From positions 111,501 to 175,500 of the forward strand of contig NC_051103.1 in NCBI RefSeq assembly GCF_901709675.1: a DNA stretch of 64,000 nucleotides, written 5' to 3'. The notes under the pieces were generated by a model. It did not search any database, was not told where the DNA came from, and saw only the letters and a program-made list of their open reading frames with translations. How positions within the stretch are numbered: position 1 is the stretch's first letter; the number at the start of each line of letters is the position of its first letter. Made by a program: the position numbers and the translations under genes. Of this stretch, positions 41,823-54,175 are shown one piece after another. Origin of the DNA: Syngnathus acus (Eukaryota > Chordata > Actinopteri > Syngnathiformes > Syngnathidae).

Positions 41823-42830
41823 GTTGGTATAAAGGTGTTTTTTGCTTTTTTTTTTTTATTGTTTGTTAGGAAAAAATCATTTAGTTAAATTGCACCACAG
41901 CTAATATAGGTTGTTAACAAAATGTACCTTGTTCGGGAACAGCCTTAATTGTGTCAATGTTCACATCTGAGGCCAACCCATGGTCAAAGATTATGGACCG
42001 ACAGAAACACTGATCATACTTGAGGTAAATGGTGTTAGAATTAAAGTGAGAGAAATCAACAGCGCAGGGAGAAAGTTACGTGTTTTTGCAGCCTACATGT
42101 CACTCGAAAATACACTTTCTCAATAAAGGAGGGGGAATATAAATTGGTTCACTAATACAGTACATGAAGTATGCTGCCAATTTCTTTCCTGAGCAACTGA
42201 GTGGTTGAATTGATGGATGGATATTCAACGTTGAATGCAATGTACTGTTAATTCAGAGCCATAGCGACAGTTGGGCAACCAACACCATCACTGACTAACC
42301 TCCAAGGAGATAAAGAGCATTCCTCAGAGATGAATTAAGTATGACATTTAAACTTTCATTTTAAAAGTATATTTTTCTGTCTAGCCCATCCCAGTGAGAT
42401 GCAGTAAAGAGGATTTTTAGAGTATTGCAATTCAACTTTCATTTAAAAAGTACTGTACATTGTTTTTGTATGGACCGTGTCAGTGAAAGTACCCTATCAA
42501 TAACATTGACTGTTTCACCCCTTCCAGGTATTTTGGGATACCTTGTCAGACAGTTTACAAATCCCTGGTTCTACAAATAAGAAAGTGGGAAACCATGGCT
42601 GGCTGCAGGCAGGGCGGACAACGATGCTTGCACAAGGTTGTATGTGTGATTGAGATATAGCAATATCTAAAATTGTACCTAAAACGTTGTACCATTATTT
42701 TTGTATTATGTTTGTAAATTTGTTGGATATTGCAAAAGACATATATATTTTAAAATATGTACATTTGGGCAAATTTGATAATCCAGATATTCAGAAGGTA
42801 TTAAAACACCCCTATGACATAACATAACAA
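41823..42830. other. Unclassified AT-rich sequence
   Basis: No coding frame above background and no recognised repeat end. It separates the TA-flanked element from a hAT element. Confidence 0.35.
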
Positions 42831-43465
42831 TAGTGCTTCTCAGTTATTTTCTGTGATGCCCCCCAGGAGAAGAAAACATTTCACACACCCCATGCTTGTA
42901 CCCTTATTTAAAGAAAAACAAAAAATAAATAAAAAAGAAAGATCAACTTACAATAAAGACTAACTTCATTAATAACATTGTTTTTTAGTCTGTAATAGAA
43001 CAGCTTCAAAGTGCATCACTTTGTCTGAAATTAAAAAATAAATTATAATTACTTAAACTATAAGCACTCTTGACCAACTGTATAATACAATAAAATAATA
43101 ATAAACATGCATGATATTAAATTAAATAACAGCAATAAATAATATTCAATTCAAAGTAATCAGCAACATTAACTCAGGAGCACAATATATAAAATATTTT
43201 AACCTACAAAACAAAAATGAATAAAACAATTTGTGCTGTTTTTTTAATTAAAATGAGGTAGCATGACGGAGACCATATCCACGGCTGCAATGGTGGTTTT
43301 TTTTGTTTGTTTTTTTGCACGGAGCAATTTGGTACGCTACTTTATATGACGCTAACAGTGATTGCTGGTTGACTGAAGTAGCATTCACAAAGTGGGATGA
43401 TTGTTGACAATATTCAGCCCGTTTTCGCTGAAAAACCTTAAGCATCTTATCAGCGGGATTGGGGT
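42831..43465 (-). mobile_element. hAT element 2, left part
   Basis: The left end TAGTGCTTCTCAGTTATTTT mirrors the right end (46134) CAGCCCTTCTCAAATAGTGG in the CTTCTCA core. The minus frame 43248-43465 continues the transposase from the other side of element E: KVFQRKRAEYCQQSSHF, NQQSLLASYKVAYQIAPCKK. This is the conserved block after the BED finger in SCAND3/ZBED-like hAT transposases. The rest of the transposase is absent, so the element was already deleted internally. Confidence 0.75.
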
Positions 43466-45646
43466 TGTCAAACGCGCACTTTATTAAAGTGGCACCGGCT
43501 CCCCAGTAACGGGTTCAATAAGCCGGGGGTGAAGGGACTCGTCCGTACGCTAACCACCCGAGTTAAATTAATTCTACCAAAATCAATCTAACTTCTTTAC
43601 GACGCCAATCCTTTTTAAGTCATCCGACGCACGAGCCGAGTAACTCTATTCGAGGCGAGTCGTCGAAATGACCGCGCCATAATGATGGCTCCCTTCGGTT
43701 GTCTGATGCTGGTATTACGTTACGGATATTTTTTAGATGCCTTTGTTAAGGCCTCAGGGATTCGTTGGTCTAGCGCACCCTAGCACTAGTTTTGCCGAAG
43801 TAACTCATGATACGGCCCCGCTCTACTGGGTTGAAAAAGTAGCGAGCCTACTTCCCGTTTTTCGAAAAAAAATCAAATTAGCAGAAGTATGGCAATGATA
43901 GTATTTGAAAATGAATTTAATGCATTAAATCACTAATTCTAACTTATATATATAAACACTTAACCGTGGGAGTGCTTCCACCAACTCGATCGTTTTCAAC
44001 AAAATAATATTTTACTTAATATGAATCAAAATGGTAATCGAATTATAATTATCCTGCAATTAATTTTGAAGGCAAATTAATCCCTCAAAATCATCCAACG
44101 TAGCTTTGACGCGGCCCGACAAAATAGGAACTGGCCCGTTCCCGACGGACATTTAAACTACTTTTAATTCTACTCTCAGATTAAATATATCTAATTTAAA
44201 CACCTTCGTACTTTTTATTTATTATGGTGTGATTACACACCATAATAATTTCCCGTTAATAAATCAAATTATCAAACCAACCACGAACAATCGATTGCAT
44301 ATATCATACAAATTAGCGCACAACGAATTAAATGAGTATATAAAACACTTTTATTGAAGAAGCATGAAATAAAATCACAAATCTCAATCCTCCAGAAACT
44401 GAACAATCCCACTCACTGATACACTTGCAAATAAAATCATTCAATCCCAGAGCACTTTTGATTGTAAAACAAAAATAAATCAGAAAAGAGGGAAAAGGTA
44501 GCTACCAATTGGGTTATTTTTTGGTGGAAATAAAGTCGAGTGATCAGTTCGATCTTATTTCTAAAAATCCAATTTGGGAACTAGTTTGGTCTCGCGAGGA
44601 CCGACTACCCGATGACTGTCCCCCTCCCCTCGCGGAAATACAGAAAGATCGATCCCCTCACCTAGTTCCTCACGCAAAGTTGTCCAGTCCAATTATTTTT
44701 GAGTAAATCCAAGTTAATCCAGGCCAGCAATCTTGCGTCTCACACAAAGATCTCGAAGGCTTTAGAAAAAGTCTTGAAACTCATACGGGTTTCTTCACGT
44801 ATGAACGCGGTCCGGGAGAGAGCCCCGTAGATGTCTATGGCGACCTTTTTATAGACTTCTCTGCCCCCCCCCTCTTTTTGCTGGCCTCTACACTGACCAG
44901 TTTCCCACGCTCATGTACCTGCTGTTTTTGGGCAGCTGTTTCCGCCCCACTCTCTATCTTCCACCAAAATTCGTCCGAAACCCTGGCAACTACCTTACTT
45001 CCTCTTTTCTTCACTTCTCCTTTTCCAAAAATAATACTTCAAAGTTACACTTTACTCAACCATAAAATCAAAAATCAAAACCCTTGAATTCATCTTTTAA
45101 ACATTTTTTTAACACACCACTTCGTGGTGGGCCCCTTTTTCTAATTGTGGGATAATATTGCTTTAAGCTGTTACAGAATATATTTCAGCCAAGCAAAGAA
45201 AATAAAATAAAAGAAAATAAAAACATATTTGTTTCAACCTTTCAAACACTTTTTACACACCCCTATTCTTATATTGGTGGGCATCTTGGTCTAATTGTGT
45301 GATAATATTGCTTTAAGAATATATTTCAGCCAAGCAAATAAAAAGATAATAAAAATAAAAACCATATTTGTGCTTCCGTGCGTGACCCAAAAACCCGACC
45401 CCGTGTCTTCTGTTTTTGCTAGTTCAGCAGGTCTTGCCCATATTTGGTCCCCTCTAACGGTTTGGCACCATCTTTTGGAAAATTTTGGAATTTCAGCTCT
45501 GCCAATTTATTCAATACTTCTCAACTTAAATTTTGCACCATCTGCTGCTAAAATTTGGAATGTCAGCTTCGCCAATTTATTCCTGGGAGCAATCCATACT
45601 CACTTTTTGCACCATTTGTTCCACCCCACACTCATGTTACATGACA
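43466..45646. mobile_element. LTR-like element E, copy 2 (complete, 2181 bp)
   Basis: Starts TGTCAAACGCGCAC and ends CATGTTACATGACA. GGGT is duplicated at 43462-43465 and 45647-45650. The host hAT frame reads straight through when one duplicate and the insert are removed, which defines the ends exactly. It has one 215-bp unit where copy 1 has about three, and the same late tandem repeat (about 45090-45340). No long open frame. TG...CA ends and a 4-bp duplication fit a solo LTR of unknown family. Confidence 0.8.
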
Positions 45647-46134
45647 GGGTGCAATGACTTTAAGTGCCGCCTTAATTCATTTGGCTTCATACTGTCCACT
45701 GCCAACATTGTAAGGCACAGTAAACACGCCGGTCTTTCCTCGTCTCCCATCGTAGTCACACTGAAGCCGAGCGCTACGTATGCTTCGTCATATTTCCTTT
45801 TCTTAGTGTTCGTGTGACTCTCAATTCTCTTATCTCCATCTCTCACCGCCGTTCTTTTCAACCCTGTTAAATATTTTTCTATGGTGTCCCACTGCACATT
45901 TTATCGCCTGCTCTGTGCTGTGTGCATATGTTCCGTGCGTTCTACACTGTAGAGCGACTACTCCTTACGCACACTCTTACAGTGATACCGCCACTCCCAC
46001 CTACTGCAGTGAATGTCTAATTACCCTTTAATCTAGAAAAAAAGAAAAGCATGTTCCCTGGTGCCACACGCGCCTCCCTTAGTATCGGACCGTGCCCCCC
46101 GACGGGGGCGCGCCCCACTATTTGAGAAGGGCTG
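45647..46134 (-). pseudogene. hAT element 2, right part: transposase N-terminus
   Basis: The minus frame from 45897 opens MQWDTIEKYL and contains KRKYDEAYVALGF, a BED-type finger (RPACLLCLTML ... ELRRHLKSLHP) and then the element E insertion. The finger would bind transposon ends. The right terminal sequence is GGGGCGCGCCCCACTATTTG...GGGCTG at 46134. No clear 8-bp target duplication was found around the whole element. Confidence 0.75.
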
Positions 46135-47097
46135 CTTTAGTAACACTATAATGTATGTCTGTAAAAGTCATGTGATTGTCTCAATCATTTATACTGTATG
46201 TGCTTGTGCCTTCCAGTTAGAGTCTGCCTCAGTCCACTTTATAGCTGCCAAACACATGCAACCCATTAAGAGATATGTGGATGTTATTCATTTTCGCCTA
46301 CTTCCCTATTATTTCCACAACTTCTGTCATGTTTCGGTAGGTTTCCACTCATCTATAAACTATCTTACAATGTATGAAATTAATAACTGCGAACTTTGAA
46401 TCACTGACTATGTGATGTTTTTCTATCCGTCTTCCTATTCCCTATGTGATTATTTTTTGTATGGTGTCCCTAGGCCATGTCAATCTCTGAGATTTGGTAT
46501 CTCATAAAAGACCATGGTACAAACTACTGCAACCTCTACAACCTCATGGACGGTAAGAACAAAAGTGTTAGGGTTGACAAACTATCTTGATCGTATGATT
46601 ATGTTGGAATGCAGACTAGAATTATTAACTTTGTTTAAACCTTTCTGCTTTCCTTGACTCTAGAAAGTTTAACCATTCAGTTATTGAAACTTTCCAAATG
46701 GCATGGAAACATTCTTGCTTAGTTAGTCATCTAAAATGCTCCACTAGTTTCTGTTTTTCACAACCTTGTAAAACAATGAGCTGGGACCCTCCGCACTGAT
46801 TAACCAGTTACTGAGGTGACCACCAAACATGTTCACTGTCACCCCCACCCTGCTTGTTCTCAATAAATATGCTCTTGCAAGAAACCAAAGGCAGACTTTG
46901 TTCGAACACCACTGTATGTACAGTGACGAACAATTTCTCCACTTGCAAGTGCTCAAAGGGCATACTGTCTCCCGTGTGGTTCTTGCAAATAAATTAGAGT
47001 GAGCACAACTCTAACAAAAAGCACTGCAAAGTTGAGTGTTACTGCGAGTACAAATATTAGGTGATTAAGATTTACCATGACAACATTGCTGAATTTG
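46135..47097. other. Mostly unclassified, with one exon-like block
   Basis: Apart from the exon candidate at 46474-46552 this stretch shows no repeat ends and no long frames. Confidence 0.35.
46474..46552 (+). other. Candidate host exon (79 bp)
   Basis: Preceded by a pyrimidine-containing TTTTTTGTATGGTGTCCCTAG acceptor-like sequence and followed by GTAAGA. The single open phase encodes MSISEIWYLIKDHGTNYCNL and then YNLMDG, cysteine- and tyrosine-containing and not low complexity. I do not recognise the family. It is the best host-gene exon candidate in the window, but a 79-bp open stretch can occur by chance. Confidence 0.35.
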
Positions 47098-47102
47098 CAA
47101 TA

Positions 47103-47232
47103 TGTTTTTATACGGAGTAGAAATGAACGCTACTCGTGTGTAACATAGCAGTACAATGCCCCTGGCGTACCACAGCGCCCCACATGTCAACATTATGCAA
47201 CTAATATAGTATCAACATACTATACTACCACA
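47103..47232 (-). mobile_element. Gypsy-2 3' LTR (shortened)
   Basis: In plus orientation it runs from TGTTTTTATACGGAG to TACTACCACA. It matches the right LTR (54019-54175 plus 55170-55215) but lacks about 50 internal bases. CAATA lies just outside (47098-47102) and again at 55216-55220. The adjoining CTCCCTTTTTT, read on the minus strand, is an AAAAAAGGGAG polypurine tract. Confidence 0.85.
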
Positions 47233-47656
47233 TCTCCCTTTTTTCCAGAGATCAAAGGGTAGACTGCCTTTGTCTCGTCAGACCTTATTCTGCTTCTTGT
47301 GTAGAAAGGTCTGTTCCTATCTAACTCTTACAGAAAAACACTGTAAACAAAAACAACTTTGTGATTATTAGTATAATGTAAACATTAACTACTGTTTCTT
47401 AGATTCTTAAATGCTCAAACAGTTTTAACTTAATGTGCTCAAAACCTCCCCCATAGAATTATCAAAAAATGTCCATAAACAAAAATAACAGTAGGGGTTT
47501 CTGATTGACTAAATCTGTGTCAGTTCATAAATCAAGCCTACTAGGCTTAATGACGGCTCTTCCAGACCTGGTTCTGGGAGCAGGAGTCTCTGCAGGTGAG
47601 TCATGGGGTACCACAGCAGGTGATGTGGCTGCCTGCGTTGGAGCTGGCAATGGCGT

Positions 47657-49157
47657 TTACTGCTGCGGTGGCGAATCACTGTCTTGTGCAGGTGTGTGTA
47701 GAGGTATTAGGTGTTGGCGGTTGCGTCTCACCACACCCTGAGGTAAATCCACCAGGTAAGACCTCGGAGTGTTGTGGTGTTGGAGCACAGTTCCAGATAC
47801 CTTTGTGTTGGTTACCCATACACTTTGTCCTGGTGACAAGTCACTGAGCGTTTTGGCACGGTGACACCTGTTGTAGTTTTTAGCATCAGCAAATGCTTTC
47901 TCCTTCTCCTTCCGGGTGAACATGACCCTGTCGGGCAGTGTAGGGTCCAGCTGATAGGGAAGAGTCGGCACTGTAGTACGAAGACGTCGGCCCATGAGGA
48001 GTTGCGCTGCACTGTACCCAGTCTGCAGAGGTGTGGCTCTATAAGAGAGTGGAGCAAGGTAAGGGTCCCCTGCCTTTTTCATGAGGTTTTTCACAGTCTG
48101 GACTGCCATTGCCGCTTCACCATTACTCTGTGGAAATCCTGGGCTGCTTGTGATGTGCGCAAACCCATATGAGGTCGCAAAGGAGGTGAAGACTTGTCCA
48201 GAAAATTGTGGCCCGTTAGCCGACATCAGGATCTCTGGGATGCCATTTTGAGCAAAGATTGACTTAAGATGAATGATGACGTTAGTGGACCTGGTGTGAG
48301 ATAACTGTGCAATCTCCACGTACCTGGAGAAGTAATCAACAACAAGCAGGTATGTTTTACTTCCCAGGACAAACAGGTCTGCCCCCAACTTTTGCCATGG
48401 TCTTTCAGGGCACCCTGATGGCATGAGTGGCTCTTTTGGGTTGTGTTGCTCCTGTATGCATGTCCTGCAGTTCAGTACCATTTTGTTCACTTGCTGGCTA
48501 AGTCCCGGCCACCACACAGACTGACCCGCACGTGCTTTACATTTCACGACGCCCAAGTGTCCTTCATGTAATTTGACGAGCACATCGTGCCTCACTGCAG
48601 AAGCTATTACAAGTCGTATGTCTTTTAGCAGAAAGCCACCTTTCACTGTTAATGTAGCTCGCTTCGGACAGTAGTCTTTCAGCACTGGTTCCAATTTTGC
48701 ATGTGCTGGCCATCCTTCCGTGCACATGGTCATGACACGTGAGCAGACACTAGAGGCTTTCAACTGCTCTTTCAGGTTTTCAGTATATGATGAGCTGACA
48801 GGTAGACTTTTAATGACACAGTCCACATATATGTTTGTGCTTTCCATCAGCTCTTGGTCATCAGCGGACATGCGTGACTTTACAGGTGCGCGTGACAGTG
48901 TGTCTGCTGTCCAAAGCGACTTTCCTGGTACGTGCACGATGGAGTATGAGTAGTGCATCAGTCTCATCCTGAAACGCTGGATTCTCAGTGGCAAAAGATC
49001 CAGTGCGTGGGCTCCGAGTAGGCTGAGAAGGGGTTTATGGTCGGTCTCCAGGCAAAACTCCTTTCCGATGAGGAAATCCCGCAACCGTTCACAGGCCCAT
49101 GTGAGGCCCAGAGCCTCCTTTCCACCTGTGCGTATCGTTGCTCAGTTGGCGTGAGTG
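47657..49157 (-). pseudogene. Gypsy-2 Pol: RNase H end and integrase
   Basis: The minus frame 47657-49084 is open for 475 codons. RNase H end: FCLETDHKPLLSLLG and FRMRLMHYSYSIVHVPGKS. Integrase: an HHCC finger (HEGHLGVVKCK ... CRTCIQE), WQKLGADLFV (first Asp) and SANGPQFSGQVF, where the second catalytic Asp of SDNGPQF is Ala. The Glu block is SPGFPQSNGEAAMAVQTVKN. The C-terminal tail has LSDLSPGQSVWV. A one-base shift near 49110 separates it from LTPTEQRYAQ-type upstream sequence. K02A2.6-like gypsy group; no chromodomain seen. Confidence 0.85.
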
Positions 49158-49294
<137 letters not shown>

Positions 49295-49437
49295 CTTTAT
49301 TGTCATTGTCACACGTACAACGAAATTTAAAAAGTGCCAACCGATCAGCGCATGAAATAAAAAAATAAATACAATAAAAGATAAAAATAAAAATACAAGC
49401 TAAAAACCCACAGAAGAACATACACAGACAATCATTT

Positions 49438-51620
49438 ACGTTTAGCGGCATTCAATGTGACCACCGCTGTAGGGTAAAAACTGTTGGCGAATCTGCTAGT
49501 CCTTGACCTAATTGATCTATAGCGTCTGCCTGACGGCAACAGTTCGAAAAGGGAGTGGCCAGGGTGGGAAGTGTCCTTCAGAATGTTCTGTGATTTTGTG
49601 AGACAGCGGGTTCTGTGTAGGTCTTCCAGTGTGGGGAGAGGGCAGCCAATGATCTTCTGTGCTGTGTTGATGACCCCTTGGAGCTTTTTCCTCTGAGCAG
49701 CAGTGCAGCTGGAGTACCAAACACATATACAGTACGTTAGAGTGCTTTCTATGGAGCAGCGATAGAAGGACACCAGCAGCCTTTGTGTAATACTGTGCCT
49801 CCTCAGCACCCTTAGGAAGTAGAGTCTCTGCTGGGCCTTTTTTAGCAGCTCAGAGGTGTTCACGCCCCAGGTGAAGTCCTCCTCGATGTGGACTCCCAGG
49901 TAGCGGAAGGAGGACACCCTCTCCACACAGACCCCGTTGATGATGACTGGTGGAATGTCCGTTTTATTTTTCCTCCTAAAATCAATGACCAGTTCTCAGG
50001 TTTTAGCCGTGTTTAGGAGCAGATTGTTCTCACCGCACCACTCCGATAGCTGCACCACTTCGTCCCTGTAGGCAGACTCATCCCCCTTTGAGATGAGCCC
50101 CACCACGGTGGTGTCATCCGCAAATTTCAAGATGGTGTTGCTGCGGTGGGCGGGGGTGCATGTATGTGTGTAGAGCGTGTAAAGCAGTGGGCTCAGTACG
50201 CAGCCCTGTGGGGAGCCGGTACCAAGACTGAGAGGTGTGGATGTATGACGGCCCACTCTCACCCTCTGGCTGCGACCCGTCAGGAAGCTCTTAATCCACC
50301 TGCAAGTATTGTGTGGAAGTCCCAGGCCCCCCAGTATGTCCACCAGTCTGTGGGGGAGGATGGTGTTAAAAGCAGAGCTAAAGTCCACGAAGAGCATCCG
50401 CACATAGCTTCCCGGCTGCTCCAGGTGGGACAGTGCAGCGTGGAGGGCTGTAGCTACTGCGTCCTCTGTGGATCTATTTGCCCTGTAGGCAAACTGGTGG
50501 GGGTCAAAACCTCTGAACAGGATTGATGTGATGTGACCCCGTACCAGCTTTTCAAAGCACTTCATCACCACCGGGGTGAGTGCGACTGGCCGGTAGTCAT
50601 TAAGGCTGGTGATGTGGCGTTTCTTGGGCAGGGGGACTATAGTGGAGGATTTTAAACAGGATGGGACGATGGACTCAGTAAGGGACTGGTTGAAAATCGT
50701 TGTGAAGACTCCAGCCAGCTGATCTGCGCAGTCCTTCAGGACACGCCCAGTGACGCCGTCAGGACCCGCAGCCTTCCTCGAGTTGATGGTCCGCAGCGTG
50801 CGCCTCACCTCGTGCTCCTTCACTGTGGGGGTGAAGCTGCTGCGGACTGTGGGATGTGATGTGGCCGCTCCAGGTGGCTCGGACCCGAACCGGGCAAAGA
50901 AGGTATTAAGGACCTCTGCCAGTGAGGCGTCCCCTTCAGCAGCTCCGATGGTGGTTCTGTAGTTGGTGAGATGCTGGACTCCCTGCCACACCTGCTTGCT
51001 GTTGTTGTTGTCCAGGTGATCCTCAATCCTCTTCTTATGGGCAAGCTGGGCCTCTCTGATGCCTCTCCTCAGGTTGGCTCTGGCTGTGCTGTAGAGAGCC
51101 CCGTCCTCAGACCTGAGGGACAGGGCGGTGTCCCGCTCCTCCAGCAGCCGAAGGGCCTCCCGGGTCATCCAGGGCTTCTGGTTGGGGTAAATCCGTATAG
51201 GTTTGTCCACTGTGACAGTGTCTGTGCAGTGCTTGATATAACACAGAACACTGTCTGTGAACACGTTCAAGTCCCGGTGTTCGAAGATGTCCCAGTTAGT
51301 CCTGTCGAAGCAGTCCTGCAACTGCTGAGAGGCGTCATCAGGCCAGGTTTTAACAGTTTTAGTGATGACAGGAGCTGATTTCCTGATGGTGGTATATGCC
51401 GGGAGTAATAGCAGTGACATGTGGTCAGACTGGCCCAGGTGAGGTAGCTGTTTTGCCCTGTAGCCTAGCTTGATGTTGGAGTAGACCTTGTCCAGAGTGT
51501 TAACTCCTCTAGTGGCACACTTAACATGCTGGTGGAAACTAGGGAGTGCTGCTTTCAAGTCTACATGATTAAAGTCCCCTGCCATGATGTGGACTGCGTC
51601 AGGATATCTGCTCAGCTGGC
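49438..51620 (-). pseudogene. LINE F ORF2, open except for one stop
   Basis: Endonuclease C-terminal half (HIMAGDFNHVDLKAALP, HLGQSDHMSLLLLP), connector (KPWMTREALRLLEERD), RT (LNDYRPVALTPVVMKCFEKL, LFVDFSSAFNTILPHRL, TGSPQGCVLSPLLYTLYTH, catalytic KFADDTTVVGLI) and C-terminal region (FRYLGVHIEEDFTWGVNT, LLPSGRRYRSIRSRTS). A TGA at about 49996 after LLNTAKT is the only visible disabling change, and the frame is the same on both sides. This suggests a recent insertion. Confidence 0.88.
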
Positions 51621-53094
51621 TGTGATGCGAAAGCCACAGGCTTCCAGTCTTCCCCCCATTTCTAGAGAAGAACGCCCCCCAAACCATACGATGATGCATC
51701 AGCAGATACTTTGGTGTCTCTGCCCGGGTCGTACATAGCCAGCACAGGAGGCGAGGATAGAGCCTTCTTTAGCGCTTCAAATGCTGCTGCCTGGTCCATG
51801 TCCCAGACCCAGCAGTTTTTCTTTGAGAGGAGGTCACGGAGTGGTTTATCTTTTTCAGCTAGCTGGGGAATAAACTTTCCCAGCTGGTTGTCCATGCCGA
51901 GAAAACTCCTTAATTCACTCACACTGGTGGGCTCTGTTATGTCTGTGATGGCCTCTGTCTTTCTTGGGTCAGGGCGGATGCCTGCAGCTGTGATGATATG
52001 GCACAGGAAGACTGCTTCGCTCTTGGAGAGTTCACACTTGTCCACATTCAGTGTGATTCCTGCTTTTTGCCAGTCTTTGTAGCACGGCATAAAGTCGAGT
52101 GTCATGCCCTTCCTGGTCCCACCCCCACACCAACAGATCGTTGATCTGACAAACCACACCGTTGAGCCCCTCTGTGATCTCCGCCATCGTGCACTGGAAA
52201 TGTTTGGGCGCAGAGGCGATGCCAAATGGAAGGCGGTTAAAGTGGAACCGTCCGAAGGGTGTTATGAATGTAGTGTAATTGGCTGACTCCTCCGTTAATG
52301 GAATCTGCCAAAAGCCCATGTTGGCATCCAACTTGCTGAACAGCTTCGCTCCAGCAAGCGTTCCCAGGCTTTTTTCCACAGAGGGAAGAATGTACTTTTC
52401 ACAGCACACATACACATTCGAGCCGGTTAAATCCACACACAACTGCACCTTTTTTCTGTCCTTTTTGGGCACGACCACCATGCCATCACACCAATCAGTT
52501 GGCTCCTACACCCGGCTGATGATGCCCAGAGCTTCCATGCGCTGGAGCTCTCTCTTGACTTCACCCTCCAGAGGTAGTGGAATCCTCCTGGGGGTTTTCA
52601 CTGAATATGGCACGGCATCTGGCTTGAGCTTTATAGTGTATGTTTGTTGTAGCTTACCCAGACCGCTGCACAACTTGGGGTAACTTGCCTTGAGGGTCTC
52701 CATGTCTATGCTGTCGACTCGGATGAGCAAGCCAAGGGCTTTAATGGCTGGCAACCCAAGCAATGGCGTGCTCAGGTTTTGAACAACATAAACATTCTCC
52801 ATTGTCTGCTTGGCTCCCTTCCTCAGCTGCAGTCTGTTGAACCAGTGGAATCCGTCCTGGACCAAACAAGGGCTTTTCTGGCTTTTTGAGAACAGGCAGG
52901 TTGGAAAAGATGTTACTAAACTCAGTCTGTGATACAGCAGTAACATCCGCACCAGTATCGAGTTTGAAGGTGACATTTTTATCCATTATGGTTATATCAG
53001 CAGTCCATGTATTGCTGTCTGATGTCACTGAACCCAGAAAGAAGCTTTCCTCCTCTTCCTCTATACCATGCACAGCTTTACCTGCACGACACAC
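51621..53094 (-). pseudogene. Gypsy-2 protease and reverse transcriptase
   Basis: Protease KLDTGADVTAVS at about 52975. RT: CVDLTGSNVYVCCEKYILP, LFSKLDANMGFWQIPL, FITPFGRFHFNRLPFGI and the active site CQINDLLVWG, where the first Asp of the usual xDD is Asn. RNase H start: VSADASSYGLGGVLL. A stop after IISRV near 52510, a one-base shift near 52090 and a stop at about 51660 disable it. Confidence 0.85.
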
Positions 53095-53932
53095 ACGCTG
53101 GTAGTGACCTTTTTTTCCATACGTGTGGCACTTGGCATCATTGGCAGGGCACTCGTGCTTAGGGTGAGATGCGCCACCACATTTGTAGCACTGGGAGCCT
53201 TTTTGGTTTATGTTACTGGTGGCTTAGCTCCATTACTTTTGAACTTATTGAATCTTGGCTTTTCTTTTTGCTGTCGGCCTTTAAATACTCTGTCTACTGA
53301 GCAAATATCCATCTGCTTTACACCACTGGTGTCACTCCTCAGTGTGTTTTGCTGATTTTTAATCTCCTCAGATTGTCTTGCCATGTTAATAGCCTTTTCA
53401 AGATTCAAATCTTTCTCCATTTGCATGTGTTCTGAGAGTCGTGTGTCAGCCAGTCCAACCACTATCCTGTCCCTGGTTAGCTCATCATGCAATGTCTCAT
53501 AATTACAGTGTTCAGCTAATGCATACAGAGCGGTGACAAATGCATCAACAGTCTCATTTGTTTTTCGTGTTTGCGCATATTAAAGCGTGCTCGTTTATAA
53601 ACAATGTTCTTTTTCACTATAAAGAACGAGTGGAAACCATCTCTCACTTTAATGTAGTCACGCTGGTCTGCTTCAGTGGGCTTCAAGCATCTCAAAACGC
53701 CATCTACTTTGTCTCTCATACAGTATATCAAGGTATTCACCTGATTTTCTTCGGAGCTTGCGGTTAAGTTGCTTGCCTGACGGAATCTCTCATATCTCCT
53801 TATCCATTTTGTCCACTCGTGCGGCTTGGAAAAATCACAGGGATCTGGTCGTTGAATGCTAAACGTAGCGCTGGGTGTGTTAGCCATCATGCTAGCTCCT
53901 TCCCCACTCTGCTCATCTTCTCCGTCACTCAT
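53095..53932 (-). pseudogene. Gypsy-2 Gag
   Basis: The minus frame starts at 53932 (MSDGEDEQSGEGASMM), followed by FSIQRPDPCDFSKPHEWTKW and RRYERFRQASNL, a capsid-type region. A frameshift near 53575 leads into HDELTRDRIVVGLAD and MEKDLNLEKAINMARQ. Two zinc knuckles follow near 53100-53190: CYKCGGASHPKHEC is intact, and CHTYGKKGHYQRVC has Tyr for the second Cys. The start lies about 70 bases after the primer-binding site. Confidence 0.82.
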
Positions 53933-54004
53933 TCGTCTTCCTCACCCGACTTGTCTTTTCCCTCCACGGTGGACATTTCTCCGTTTGAGTTACTGATTCA
54001 CAGC

Positions 54005-54018
54005 ACTTCTGACACCAT
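54005..54018 (-). promoter_or_regulatory. Gypsy-2 primer-binding site
   Basis: On the minus strand TGGTGTCAGAAGTG follows the LTR end CATAACA directly. It begins with TGG as expected for a site complementary to a tRNA 3' end; the tRNA was not identified. Confidence 0.75.
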
Positions 54019-54175
54019 GTTATGTTTATACGGAGTAGAAATGAAACGAACGCTAATGCAACTTCTTTATTCACCAACTCTTTATTCCCCCACTACTCGT
54101 GTGTACAATGCCCCTGGCGCACCACAGCGCCCCTACATGTCTACATTATGCAAGACCTCCAATAACACACTATAC
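54019..54175 (-). mobile_element. Gypsy-2 5' LTR, first part
   Basis: Runs from TGTTATGTTTATACGG to CACACTATAC in plus orientation, then is interrupted by the hAT MITE. The LTR resumes at 55170. Confidence 0.85.

Noticed and set aside
43466-45646. Element E as a TIR DNA transposon
   Set aside because: Only TGTCA is inverted between its ends and no transposase is seen; TG...CA ends with a 4-bp duplication fit an LTR better. Not fully excluded.
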